Virus record (IMG/VR): IMGVR_UViG_3300035181_002074
Span: 1 to 64,000 of that record
Reading direction: 5' to 3' (one strand)
Length of the DNA stretch: 64,000 nt
Source: a virus
Position numbers and translations under genes: made by a program
Shown: positions 15,454 to 21,445 of the stretch, piece by piece
How positions within the stretch are numbered: the first letter of the stretch is position 1
How the letters are laid out: the number at the start of each line of letters is the position of its first letter
The notes under the pieces: generated by a model
Seen by the model: the letters and a program-made list of their open reading frames with translations, nothing else
The model's database searches: none
Told to the model about the DNA's origin: nothing

Positions 15454-16708
15454 AGATCTTTTTTTTAGGGTTATTACTTATAAAATCCGCTAATTTAAAA
15501 CTGATTATACGATTTGCATCCAAGATCGTATCCTTTAGGCATAGACTTTGCCAAAATGTGGTCGGTTTGCCAGATTTATCTGAGTATATGCCATATAATC
15601 TCTGTCTACTTTGCTTGGATACTTCAGCCCATGCCTCAAATGACTTTGCTTCACCTTCGAATCCTTCTGTGCCGTCATGCAGTACGAAAACGGTATTCGG
15701 AGTTATTTCTCTTATGTCCCCAGCCTGAAAAATGGCTGTTGCGGTGCTAGCCACCATGCCAGTTCCAATTACATGGATTGGACAGGAACTACCCTTTAAT
15801 TTATCGTAAATGCTTAATCCATCCCACCAGTTACCGCCTTCACTCATTATTTTTACAAATATTGTCGCATGCGGATTAATATGTTCCATTATTTCTATGG
15901 CTCGGTTCACATTTGATGCCATTTCATTGTTAATTTCTCCAAAAATAAAAACAGTTCTGGTGTCGATATGATATCCATTAGTATATAATGTATCGAGGGC
16001 AATATTACGTTGCTCCTTAACAGCATGCATAGCTATTAGCATTTCAGATACCGTTAATTTATCTCCTTTAATAGAATTGCAAGAACCACAGCACGGCACT
16101 ACATTGTCTATTTTGTAGCCAATTTTTTTATCTAATATTATCCTATCCAATCCCGATCCCGATGGTGGCAAACTGCCCCCGCAATAAAAACAAGGTTTAC
16201 TTCTGAGAAGAGCAAATTCGGCTTTCGATATGTTCCATGGCATTTTGCGCTCAGAAGCTTGTCCTTTACCTGCATTAAATTGTACAGCTAAAGACGGTTG
16301 TCTTTTTTTAATTGGTCTTTTTTCTTTTGTTTTAACAAAACAAGCCGCACATAATGTGCCGGTATATTCAGCAGCACCAATTCGACCGCATCCCACACAA
16401 TCTTTACCCTTAATCGGATCTTTTATGATTGGCATTAAGGTGTCTAATAGTCCATTCGATACGCAAAATTTATACTTACCAGAGAATTTTTTTTTGAATT
16501 CCGATCGACTGCCGCATTCTTTTATGGCTTTTTTGAGACTATCGGTTGTGTAATCATGTTTAGTGGTCATATGTGCAAACAATTTGTTCCCTAGTTTAAG
16601 CTTGATAATAGCGGAGTATGCGCCGGAAGCCTGCGTTCGCATTTCGTGTCTAGTGGCGTACTTCTTAGATTCTTTGGTTAATGCCTCTTCTGTCCATTTT
16701 TTTTTCAT
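15443..16708 (-). CDS. HNH endonuclease fused to ClpP-type serine protease
   Basis: 421 residues. 1-47 and 52-95 are two copies of a W/Y-T-x-x-x-L ... Y/C-x-x-R-x-E-F/M DNA-binding repeat seen in phage homing nucleases. 104-123 is a zinc ribbon (C104, C107, C120, C123). 171-211 is an HNH-type nuclease core: KPCFYCGG, GLDRI, DNVVPCCGSCN. From 250 to 410 the sequence is a complete ClpP fold: strand RTVFIFGEI, SEGG loop, GTGMVASTATAIFQAGD with Ser321, FVLHDG with His344, LKDTILDA with Asp393. Ser-His and His-Asp spacings (23 and 49) match bacterial ClpP (about 25 and 49). Phage ClpP proteases often mature the prohead. The DNA-binding half may be a mobile endonuclease captured upstream of the protease. 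There is no frameshift or stop between the halves. Confidence 0.75.
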   Translation of the reverse strand: MKKKWTEEALTKESKKYATRHEMRTQASGAYSAIIKLKLGNKLFAHMTTKHDYTTDSLKKAIKECGSRSEFKKKFSGKYKFCVSNGLLDTLMPIIKDPIKGKDCVGCGRIGAAEYTGTLCAACFVKTKEKRPIKKRQPSLAVQFNAGKGQASERKMPWNISKAEFALLRSKPCFYCGGSLPPSGSGLDRIILDKKIGYKIDNVVPCCGSCNSIKGDKLTVSEMLIAMHAVKEQRNIALDTLYTNGYHIDTRTVFIFGEINNEMASNVNRAIEIMEHINPHATIFVKIMSEGGNWWDGLSIYDKLKGSSCPIHVIGTGMVASTATAIFQAGDIREITPNTVFVLHDGTEGFEGEAKSFEAWAEVSKQSRQRLYGIYSDKSGKPTTFWQSLCLKDTILDANRIISFKLADFISNNPKKKIYEE

Positions 16709-16711
16709 AAA

Positions 16712-16906
16712 CTATTCCTTAACCCATCCGTATTCGAGGCACTCTTGTTCATTGATGATGATATTTGTTGATAGTTCACATTCTTTTTTATTAAAATCAT
16801 TATGTTTAACGCATTCTGTCTTGATGATGCGATTGGTTTCATATTTGATACACTTATATTTGTCACAACCAGTCAAAAGTAGCAATGTTAATAGACAGAT
16901 TCTCAT
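16712..16906 (-). CDS. small lipoprotein
   Basis: 64 residues. MRICLLTLLLLTGC is a lipoprotein signal with the lipobox Cys at 14; mature part about 50 residues with three further Cys and many charged residues. It would be anchored in the host envelope. TGGTAATATAATAT before the ATG is an extended -10 element nearly identical to that before the gene at 62035; the leader would be absent or a few bases. The HNH-ClpP gene follows after 3 bases. Confidence 0.65.
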   Translation of the reverse strand: MRICLLTLLLLTGCDKYKCIKYETNRIIKTECVKHNDFNKKECELSTNIIINEQECLEYGWVKE

Positions 16907-16911
16907 ATATT

Positions 16912-16923
16912 ATATTACCACAG
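16912..16923 (-). promoter_or_regulatory. extended -10 promoter element, leaderless type
   Basis: TGTGGTAATAT with five bases to the ATG at 16906. No good -35 box at 17 bases; TGGACT lies at 15 bases. Confidence 0.4.
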
Positions 16924-16926
16924 TTT

Positions 16927-17109
16927 TTACGCAGTCCATATTTTAAATACCACGACCCAAAATGATACAAAAATGATAATTGCCGATAAGGCTATCATGA
17001 TATTAACAGTATCTTGAATCGGAGAACTATCGTTAATTTCTGGCTGTACCCCAGCGTCATCCCACTTAGCTTTACGAAATTCATTCTTTCTTCTAGCTCT
17101 TCTTTTCAT
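16927..17109 (-). CDS. small membrane protein
   Basis: 60 residues: very basic N-terminus (MKRRARRKNEFRKAKW), an acidic linker, then one membrane segment (IALSAIIIFVSFWVVVFKIW) close to the C-terminus, so probably cytoplasmic N-terminus. GAAGGAAAT precedes the ATG at 17109; the more upstream in-frame start at 17154 lacks a ribosome site. Function unknown. Confidence 0.6.
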   Translation of the reverse strand: MKRRARRKNEFRKAKWDDAGVQPEINDSSPIQDTVNIMIALSAIIIFVSFWVVVFKIWTA

Positions 17110-17400
17110 AAATTTCCTTCTTTCAAAACATGTGGGGTGGATCGCGACTTCCACCTCGGATTGTTACCCATGCAGCCTCTACCCTGCACTCAATGCGTTC
17201 AGCTTCTTACACCAACGCCCGATAAGGCTCCGACCTTAAAGATTTTAGGCGTTTCTCTAATGAAGTGTGTTTTCTACAAATAGTACTGGTCACATCACAG
17301 CTTCCAACGCCGCCCACATTCAAAATTTGGCCGTAATTTTAATTCCACGGCTCTACAGAATTCCCCGTCGTCTTTAAAGTCTACGGGTACTACGACTCTT
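17110..17400 (-). ncRNA. possible structured non-coding RNA or long leader
   Basis: About 290 bases without a convincing gene on either strand, the only such gap in the window, and more GC-rich than the arrays. On the minus strand several perfect stems can be drawn: GGTGGA/TCCACC near 17134-17153, TGCAG/CTGCA near 17170-17187, GCGTT/AACGC near 17190-17215 and GCCGT/ACGGC near 17320-17350. No tRNA, tmRNA or RNase P signature was seen. It may be an independent RNA or the long leader of the gene at 17109. Confidence 0.3.
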
Positions 17401-17883
17401 TTAGAAATCTAAACCAATCAACAATGAACCAGTTTTGTTCGTTTGTCCTTGGGCACCTACCGACAATCTGCGGGTAAGTAACCGTTGATATTGTAAACCA
17501 CCTACTAAACCACGACTATTTTCTACGGATACTGTGGTACCATTAGTAGAAGTATCAAGCTTATTGCGTGAACCATATCCACCAACCAAGCTCACACGAT
17601 TCTTATCGTTAACACTAACAGTGCATGAAGTCTTGGTTCTTTGTTCGGCAGTTTTGATAATATATTGCTGTACACGTGGTACAACTTTAAATTTCTCCGC
17701 TGGAACAGTGCTTTCTTTCCCATCAGCTTGACGAATGGTAATCGTCGCACCTTTCAGGTGGTTTGGCACATTGGTGTTTATATCGTAGAAAGAAGTAGCT
17801 TCTTCTGCGCTTGTACTTGAGGTACAGTCTTCGGCTAATGCTGGGGATGCTAACATAACGCTTAATAATAATAGATATTTCAT
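17401..17883 (-). CDS. secreted beta-rich protein, possibly outer-membrane
   Basis: 160 residues. Signal peptide MKYLLLLSVMLASPALA with cleavage after ALA. The mature part begins with a Cys/Ser-rich region; from about residue 95 it alternates polar and hydrophobic residues in 4-5 strands (VSLVGGYGSR, GLVGGLQYQRLL, SVGAQGQ, SLLIGLDF) and ends in Phe, like the sorting signal of outer-membrane barrels. Too few strands for a full barrel unless it oligomerises. The last 30 residues resemble the C-terminus of the gene at 61529-62035. It follows the collagen-like lipoprotein gene after one base and is probably co-expressed with it. Confidence 0.6.
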   Translation of the reverse strand: MKYLLLLSVMLASPALAEDCTSSTSAEEATSFYDINTNVPNHLKGATITIRQADGKESTVPAEKFKVVPRVQQYIIKTAEQRTKTSCTVSVNDKNRVSLVGGYGSRNKLDTSTNGTTVSVENSRGLVGGLQYQRLLTRRLSVGAQGQTNKTGSLLIGLDF

Positions 17884-17884
17884 T

Positions 17885-18610
17885 TTAGTCGTCCTGTTCT
17901 TGGTTATTAGAGCAAGTTAATGTTGGAACTTCAAGCGTTATTGTGCGTACTTGAAATGTACCTGAAGTAGCTGCCGTGATAAGCGATGGAGAATGGTAAG
18001 TCCAGTCAGTTGGACAGCTGTTTCCGTGTATCACATTACTAGTTAACTCATTGTATGGAGCTGAGTTTTTCTTGCAGTAAGCATTAGAATATACTGCTGG
18101 TGTAGGTAGCACTGTGTAATCATTGAACGATACCGATATATTTTGCGTTCCAGTTGTGCAATTAGCGTCTTGACCATTGGTTCCAGCTGCCCCAGTAGCG
18201 CCGGTATTTCCTTTATCGCCCTTATCACCTTTGCTTCCTTCAGCGCCGGTTTGGCCGTCGTATAATCTGGCAGATGAGTCACCACATGTAACAGTTACAT
18301 AATTTGCATGGCATGGTCTATTGATAGAGCACGAATCACCTTGAGGTCCGATTTCACCTTGAGGTCCGATTTCACCTTGTATCCCCTGATCTCCATTTGT
18401 ACCATTGAAAAGCTCAGAATAGCTACCATCAGTACACGAAATCAACGACCCAATTTTTATTTCGCTTTCTCCATATAAATCCGATACAGAGCAAGACGAA
18501 CCGTCAGCTCCGTTGGTACCATTGGTACCATTCACAATCTGCACTACTTCTCGATCTGGGCCGCAACCCACTAACATAATTAAACTAACTAAAATTCCGA
18601 TATTTTTCAT
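17885..18610 (-). CDS. collagen-like lipoprotein
   Basis: 241 residues. Lipoprotein signal MKNIGILVSLIMLVGC, lipobox Cys at 16. The mature chain has collagen-type G-x-y runs in three blocks (NGTNGTNGADG; NGDQGIQGEIGPQGEIGPQG; AEGSKGDKGDKGNTGATGAA) separated by Cys-containing globular parts. Such chains form trimers; with the lipid anchor it would sit on the inner face of the outer membrane or be surface-exposed. A direct nucleotide repeat encodes the two GEIGPQ units. Promoter TTGACG-N17-TACACT at 18629-18657 and AAGGAG before the ATG. Possible role in altering the host surface; this is inference. Confidence 0.75.
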   Translation of the reverse strand: MKNIGILVSLIMLVGCGPDREVVQIVNGTNGTNGADGSSCSVSDLYGESEIKIGSLISCTDGSYSELFNGTNGDQGIQGEIGPQGEIGPQGDSCSINRPCHANYVTVTCGDSSARLYDGQTGAEGSKGDKGDKGNTGATGAAGTNGQDANCTTGTQNISVSFNDYTVLPTPAVYSNAYCKKNSAPYNELTSNVIHGNSCPTDWTYHSPSLITAATSGTFQVRTITLEVPTLTCSNNQEQDD

Positions 18611-18628
18611 TTATTTCTCCTTGTTTTG

Positions 18629-18657
18629 AGTGTATCACTCTTTTTTTGTTTCGTCAA
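18629..18657 (-). promoter_or_regulatory. early promoter inside a micro-gene
   Basis: TTGACG-N17-TACACT with TGA before the -10 box. The -35 box codes for the Val-Asp of the C-terminus (EVDETKKE) of the upstream micro-gene. Confidence 0.6.
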
Positions 18658-18799
18658 CCTCTTTTAAAATTGCTATATTGTAGACGTGTGGGTCGAATAA
18701 CGTCGCTTGAAATGGATATTGGGCTTCTTCACCACCATCATCTATTATGTCATAGCTATTAGGCAGGATTATTATCCCGTAATTTCTAATTGGTGTCAT
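18635..18799 (-). CDS. micro-gene, array III, NIA subfamily (54 aa)
   Basis: N-terminus MTPIRNYGIIILPNSYDIID, motif DDGGEE, C-terminal strand PHVYNIAILKEV. Belongs with the genes at 18982, 19172 and 19341, which share NYGI/NIGI, a D-D/G turn and IYNIA. Carries a promoter in its 3' end. Confidence 0.65.
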   Translation of the reverse strand: MTPIRNYGIIILPNSYDIIDDGGEEAQYPFQATLFDPHVYNIAILKEVDETKKE

Positions 18800-19004
18800 T
18801 TAATTGGGCAATCAAAGCATCGGCGAGCCTTACAGCCATGATCGCCTTGCCTTTAGATTCATCGGCATTATTCGTATTATGTCCACCAGCAATAGCAGGA
18901 ACAACTAATCCTTGCATAATCAACGCAGCAAAATATTCTCTCTTGGTTAGGGCATCGCCCATTTGAGATTCTTGGTGGACTTTATCGTTTGGGTTTGTTT
19001 TCAT
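18786..19004 (-). CDS. small conserved-type phage protein with TKREYFAA motif
   Basis: 72 residues. The segment ALTKREYFAALIMQGLV followed by a C-terminal helix (AIMAVRLADALIAQL) is a motif I recall from many small phage and prophage proteins of unknown function. AGGAGAAAA precedes the ATG. The stop lies 14 bases inside the next micro-gene. Confidence 0.65.
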   Translation of the reverse strand: MKTNPNDKVHQESQMGDALTKREYFAALIMQGLVVPAIAGGHNTNNADESKGKAIMAVRLADALIAQLNDTN

Positions 19005-19179
19005 ATTTTTCTCCTATTGCTATATTGTAAATTTTTATGGATTTTTCGCCTTCTGGTGTATTAGTAAATGCATACGGGGTACTGGGGTTTCGTAACGTTT
19101 TATCGTCCGTTATTGGATAATAATAAGTTTTACTTACAATCATGATACCATAATTAAACAAAACTTTGAATTTAGTCAT
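18982..19179 (-). CDS. micro-gene, array III, NIA subfamily (65 aa)
   Basis: MTKFKVLFNYGIMIVSKTYY at the start, turn PITDDKT, C-terminal strand SIKIYNIAIGEKYE, then a basic tail. The start overlaps the upstream stop. The tail overlaps the following gene's leader by 23 bases. Confidence 0.65.
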   Translation of the reverse strand: MTKFKVLFNYGIMIVSKTYYYPITDDKTLRNPSTPYAFTNTPEGEKSIKIYNIAIGEKYENKPKR

Positions 19180-19354
19180 AAACCGCCAAGTTATATATCA
19201 CATTAAGCTCTGCCGCGATGCTGTCGTATAATAGTTCATCTATATTACTGAAATTTATTTGGACATGGGGATTCATTCCACCGTCATTCACTATATGAAA
19301 ACCTGCAGAGCGGATTGCAACCGCATAATTGAATGTAACTTTACTCTTCGCCAT
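19172..19354 (-). CDS. micro-gene, array III, NIA subfamily (60 aa)
   Basis: MAKSKVTFNYAVAIRSAGFH, turn NDGGMNP, C-terminal strand NVIYNLAVYD. Clearly related to its two neighbours. Confidence 0.65.
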   Translation of the reverse strand: MAKSKVTFNYAVAIRSAGFHIVNDGGMNPHVQINFSNIDELLYDSIAAELNVIYNLAVYD

Positions 19355-19523
19355 TTATTATTACCCAATCCCCTAAGAAGGCGATGTTGTATATCTTTGC
19401 TGCTTTGTTGCTCATAGCCTGTCCAAATGATGTATCAGGATTGATACCGTCATCGGTAACCATAAGGTACGGTACTTCACGTCGATGATACATAATAATC
19501 CCGATGTTGAATACAACCTTCAT
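19341..19523 (-). CDS. micro-gene, array III, NIA subfamily (60 aa)
   Basis: Start at the ATG that overlaps the upstream gene: MKVVFNIGIIMYHRREVPYL, turn TDDGINP, C-terminal strand AAKIYNIAFLGDW. The in-frame start at 19565 would lie far inside the upstream membrane-protein gene. Confidence 0.65.
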   Translation of the reverse strand: MKVVFNIGIIMYHRREVPYLMVTDDGINPDTSFGQAMSNKAAKIYNIAFLGDWVIINGEE

Positions 19524-19687
19524 GCAGTTACCTGAGCCAACCAATACAATGGAGCCCCAATCCAACCAAATAAAGCCATAGACCAGAATTCATCTGATTT
19601 GCCTGCCACGACATAGTAATACATGTAAGTAAAACATGTGAGATAGTATGATAAATATACGGCACTGGCAATTAAAAAGGTCTTCAC
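19520..19687 (-). CDS. small membrane protein, GTG start
   Basis: 55 residues with two membrane segments (TFLIASAVYLSYYLTCF and WSMALFGWIGAPLYWLA). The promoter TTGACA-N17-TACACT places the transcript start about at the GTG at 19687, so translation from a leaderless GTG is proposed; the ATG at 19708 lies upstream of the expected transcript start. Confidence 0.5.
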   Translation of the reverse strand: MKTFLIASAVYLSYYLTCFTYMYYYVVAGKSDEFWSMALFGWIGAPLYWLAQVTA

Positions 19688-19694
19688 TTGGGTT

Positions 19695-19723
19695 AGTGTA
19701 TCATTCATAGACAATAATGTCAA
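19695..19723 (-). promoter_or_regulatory. early promoter, leaderless type, inside a micro-gene
   Basis: TTGACA-N17-TACACT with TGA before the -10 box. The -35 box codes for Val-Asp in the C-terminus QVDIIVYE of the upstream micro-gene. Confidence 0.55.
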
Positions 19724-19856
19724 CCTGTTTTTGAATTGATCTGTGCCGCCCGATATTGTCCAAATCCTCCGACTTAAACCCAGTATAGATTTCCCATTTT
19801 CTACCATATATCGACCGCATCCAAAATACGACTTCTATTCGGTATTTAAACTTCAT
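19701..19856 (-). CDS. micro-gene, array III (51 aa)
   Basis: MKFKYRIEVVFWMRSIYGRK, WEIYTGF, C-terminus KQVDIIVYE. Carries the next promoter in its end. Confidence 0.65.
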   Translation of the reverse strand: MKFKYRIEVVFWMRSIYGRKWEIYTGFKSEDLDNIGRHRSIQKQVDIIVYE

Positions 19857-20020
19857 GGCAATATCCTTATGCTATATACCTTTTGTTCTGTTATTCCTGT
19901 AATCCATTCTGTCAGTGTCGCTATATTACGGGTGAAAATATGGTAGTTACTGTAACGATCCCATCTATACGCCTTTTTGCGAAATACATATATACCATAT
20001 TGGCAAATATTATTATTCAT
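19853..20020 (-). CDS. micro-gene, array III (55 aa)
   Basis: MNNNICQYGIYVFRKKAYRW at the start, C-terminal strand QKVYSIRILP. ATGAATAA overlaps the upstream TAA. Confidence 0.65.
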   Translation of the reverse strand: MNNNICQYGIYVFRKKAYRWDRYSNYHIFTRNIATLTEWITGITEQKVYSIRILP

Positions 20021-20159
20021 AAATCCTTATAAGCCATTCAGCCTTGCAATATGACAATTCACTTAGATTCGCATGTGGTACTTCTGTGCCCCATCGAGCA
20101 AGGTTCCAGCTACCGCCTTTCCAGTTGGTAATTGCAATAGTAACTAAATGGTTATTCAT
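20013..20159 (-). CDS. micro-gene, array III (48 aa)
   Basis: MNNHLVTIAITNWKGGSWNL at the start, C-terminal strand AEWLIRIYE. Three bases separate it from the tiny gene upstream. Confidence 0.65.
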   Translation of the reverse strand: MNNHLVTIAITNWKGGSWNLARWGTEVPHANLSELSYCKAEWLIRIYE

Positions 20160-20162
20160 ATG

Positions 20163-20219
20163 TTATTCGTAATGGTATGTTGGTCGAATAGAAATAGCAT
20201 AACGGTATAAAGGTTCCAT
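20163..20219 (-). CDS. candidate 18-residue micro-gene
   Basis: MEPLYRYAISIRPTYHYE. The ATG shares a base with the upstream stop (TAATG). It has the family's YRYAISI start and a YE end without a middle, so it may be a deleted member. Confidence 0.35.
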   Translation of the reverse strand: MEPLYRYAISIRPTYHYE

Positions 20220-20437
20220 TATTCAAAATTCACGGTTAGGTAGTCATTGTATCCATTAGCAACCATTTCCTTAGCAGTAGCCAAGGCAGCTTTACCAGCT
20301 GGGGTGATCATATTCATTTCTTCCAACCATTGGGTCTCAGGTGTAACCAATCTCAAGTGCCCACGGCGTGGAGCAGATAATTCAGGGTTATTGTTAACGA
20401 TCAAAGTAAATTTTGGGGCTGGATTAGTTTGTTTCAT
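20219..20437 (-). CDS. small protein of unknown function
   Basis: 72 residues: MKQTNPAPKFTLIVNNNPEL, a basic loop (APRRGHLRLV) and a C-terminal helix (AGKAALATAKEMVANGY). Start chosen behind the promoter 20454-20482 and the GAGGTA ribosome site; the in-frame ATGs upstream lie in or before the promoter. It uses the same promoter-leader as the gene at 13496, so the two are probably co-regulated. Confidence 0.6.
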   Translation of the reverse strand: MKQTNPAPKFTLIVNNNPELSAPRRGHLRLVTPETQWLEEMNMITPAGKAALATAKEMVANGYNDYLTVNFE

Positions 20438-20453
20438 AGTGTACCTCATAAAT

Positions 20454-20482
20454 AGAATATCATCCTTTATCCGAAATGTCAA
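20454..20482 (-). promoter_or_regulatory. early promoter with leader
   Basis: TTGACA-N17-TATTCT followed by ATTTATGAGGTA, identical in layout to 13514-13542. Lies in the 3' end of the upstream micro-gene (VDISDKG). Confidence 0.65.
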
Positions 20483-20660
20483 CATAAAAATTATATATTT
20501 TTGCTACCATGCTTTGAATAACCACATGCTTGTCGATTCGCGGGTGATATGGATGAGCTGAAACCCAATCCCCTATTAGATAGGTGCCGCTACGCGACCC
20601 AACATGACGTGCGTATCGTTTATTGTGCAAACTTATTTTATACCGCTGCGTTACTTTCAT
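20460..20660 (-). CDS. micro-gene, array III (66 aa)
   Basis: MKVTQRYKISLHNKRYARHV, LIGDWVSAHPY, C-terminal strand AKIYNFYVDISDKG. The three-base gap to the upstream gene is filled by CCC. Confidence 0.65.
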   Translation of the reverse strand: MKVTQRYKISLHNKRYARHVGSRSGTYLIGDWVSAHPYHPRIDKHVVIQSMVAKIYNFYVDISDKG

Positions 20661-20663
20661 GGG

Positions 20664-20819
20664 TTAAAGCTCCACCGAGATTCTGTAATACTTAATAAGG
20701 GACATATCTTCTACATCAGCTCCTTTAGCCTCTATATCGAACACCGATTTCCAGCTATCGATCATATACGTAAACCGTTGAATTTTAATGCCGTAGCGCT
20801 GTGTGGTATAAAATATCAT
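20664..20819 (-). CDS. micro-gene, array III (51 aa)
   Basis: MIFYTTQRYGIKIQRFTYMI at the start, C-terminal strand IKYYRISVEL. ATGA overlap with the upstream gene. Confidence 0.65.
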   Translation of the reverse strand: MIFYTTQRYGIKIQRFTYMIDSWKSVFDIEAKGADVEDMSLIKYYRISVEL

Positions 20820-21031
20820 TTCGTATCCGTGGTGCAAGCGTCGTCCATAGACGTACTGTTACCTGTAATAGTGTCCGTTACACTATAAGCATACTTACAG
20901 CCATTCACGAAACCGTTGGAACTACCTTTATGGTAAGCACCCCACATTAATCCACCGGTTAAGGCAGCGTCAAGTAAGCCAAGGGTTAAGAAGATATAAA
21001 AGCCTTTTTTGGTAAGAATTGGGTGGTTCAT
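20816..21031 (-). CDS. small membrane protein
   Basis: 71 residues with one hydrophobic segment (GFYIFLTLGLLDAALTGGLM) and a polar, Cys-containing C-terminus (two Cys, Ser/Thr/Asp-rich), likely in the periplasm. It heads array III. Its promoter leaves six bases between -10 box and ATG, so the mRNA is probably leaderless. Confidence 0.6.
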   Translation of the reverse strand: MNHPILTKKGFYIFLTLGLLDAALTGGLMWGAYHKGSSNGFVNGCKYAYSVTDTITGNSTSMDDACTTDTK

Positions 21032-21037
21032 GTAAAT

Positions 21038-21066
21038 AGCTTATCACGGTTATTCCCAGAAGTCAA
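21038..21066 (-). promoter_or_regulatory. early promoter, leaderless type
   Basis: TTGACT-N17-TAAGCT with TGA before the -10 box. Diverges from the plus-strand gene at 21105. Confidence 0.6.
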
Positions 21067-21104
21067 CTAGTTTTTATGGTATTATCAATTGGAGAACAAA
21101 TTTT

Positions 21105-21341
21105 ATGCAATCAACTGTAACTTTCACTGCTTATGCCCCAGATGGTACCGTAACAGCTACTAAGACCACTCGCCATGCCAATGGTTTTCGTTTAGATACC
21201 TATGCGAACAATGAATTCCCTTATGATAAGGTAGGCATGCAATACGCCGACAATAACGATCTGACAGCCGTGGTCAAGAATGCTGAAGGTAGAGTTATCG
21301 CCACATTCCTTCAGATCAAAGACGCCCCAGACGCCGAATAA
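21105..21341 (+). CDS. small protein of unknown function
   Basis: 78 residues, strand-rich with Thr-rich start (MQSTVTFTAYAPDGTVTATK) and acidic end. No signal peptide or membrane segment. Not recognised. A TTGGAG site lies 11 bases before the ATG, and TGGTATTAT in front could be an extended -10 promoter. It lies alone between the minus-strand array III and the late block. Confidence 0.55.
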   Translation: MQSTVTFTAYAPDGTVTATKTTRHANGFRLDTYANNEFPYDKVGMQYADNNDLTAVVKNAEGRVIATFLQIKDAPDAE

Positions 21342-21342
21342 G

Positions 21343-21352
21343 CCTAATATTT
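21343..21352 (+). promoter_or_regulatory. late promoter-like motif CCTAATATTT
   Basis: Just after the stop of the small gene and 74 bases before the start of the tail gene at 21426. Confidence 0.5.
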
Positions 21353-21391
21353 CCGGTACAGCCCACTTGCAACTCCTCTACTCTACGGAGC

Positions 21392-21445
21392 ATGAATATG
21401 TGGTTTTCTTTTTATTGGGATATCAATGGATTTCAAAAACACTAA
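21392..21445 (+). CDS. possible leader mini-ORF (17 aa)
   Basis: MNMWFSFYWDINGFQKH, preceded by CGGAG. It overlaps the start of the tail gene by 20 bases in another frame. The tail gene has no good ribosome site of its own, so coupling through this mini-ORF is possible. Confidence 0.3.
   Translation: MNMWFSFYWDINGFQKH

Noticed and set aside
15443-16708. Intein containing an HNH domain inside ClpP
   Set aside because: No intein splice-site blocks (starting Cys/Ser with A-block, ending HN) and no N-terminal ClpP part before the HNH region; the HNH half is at the very N-terminus.
16563-16946. 127-codon plus-strand frame
   Set aside because: Antisense to the lipoprotein and HNH-ClpP genes, which have clear domains.
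17110-17400. Group I intron, tmRNA, RNase P RNA or tRNA cluster
   Set aside because: No conserved core elements of any of these, no T-loop sequence and no flanking exon halves.
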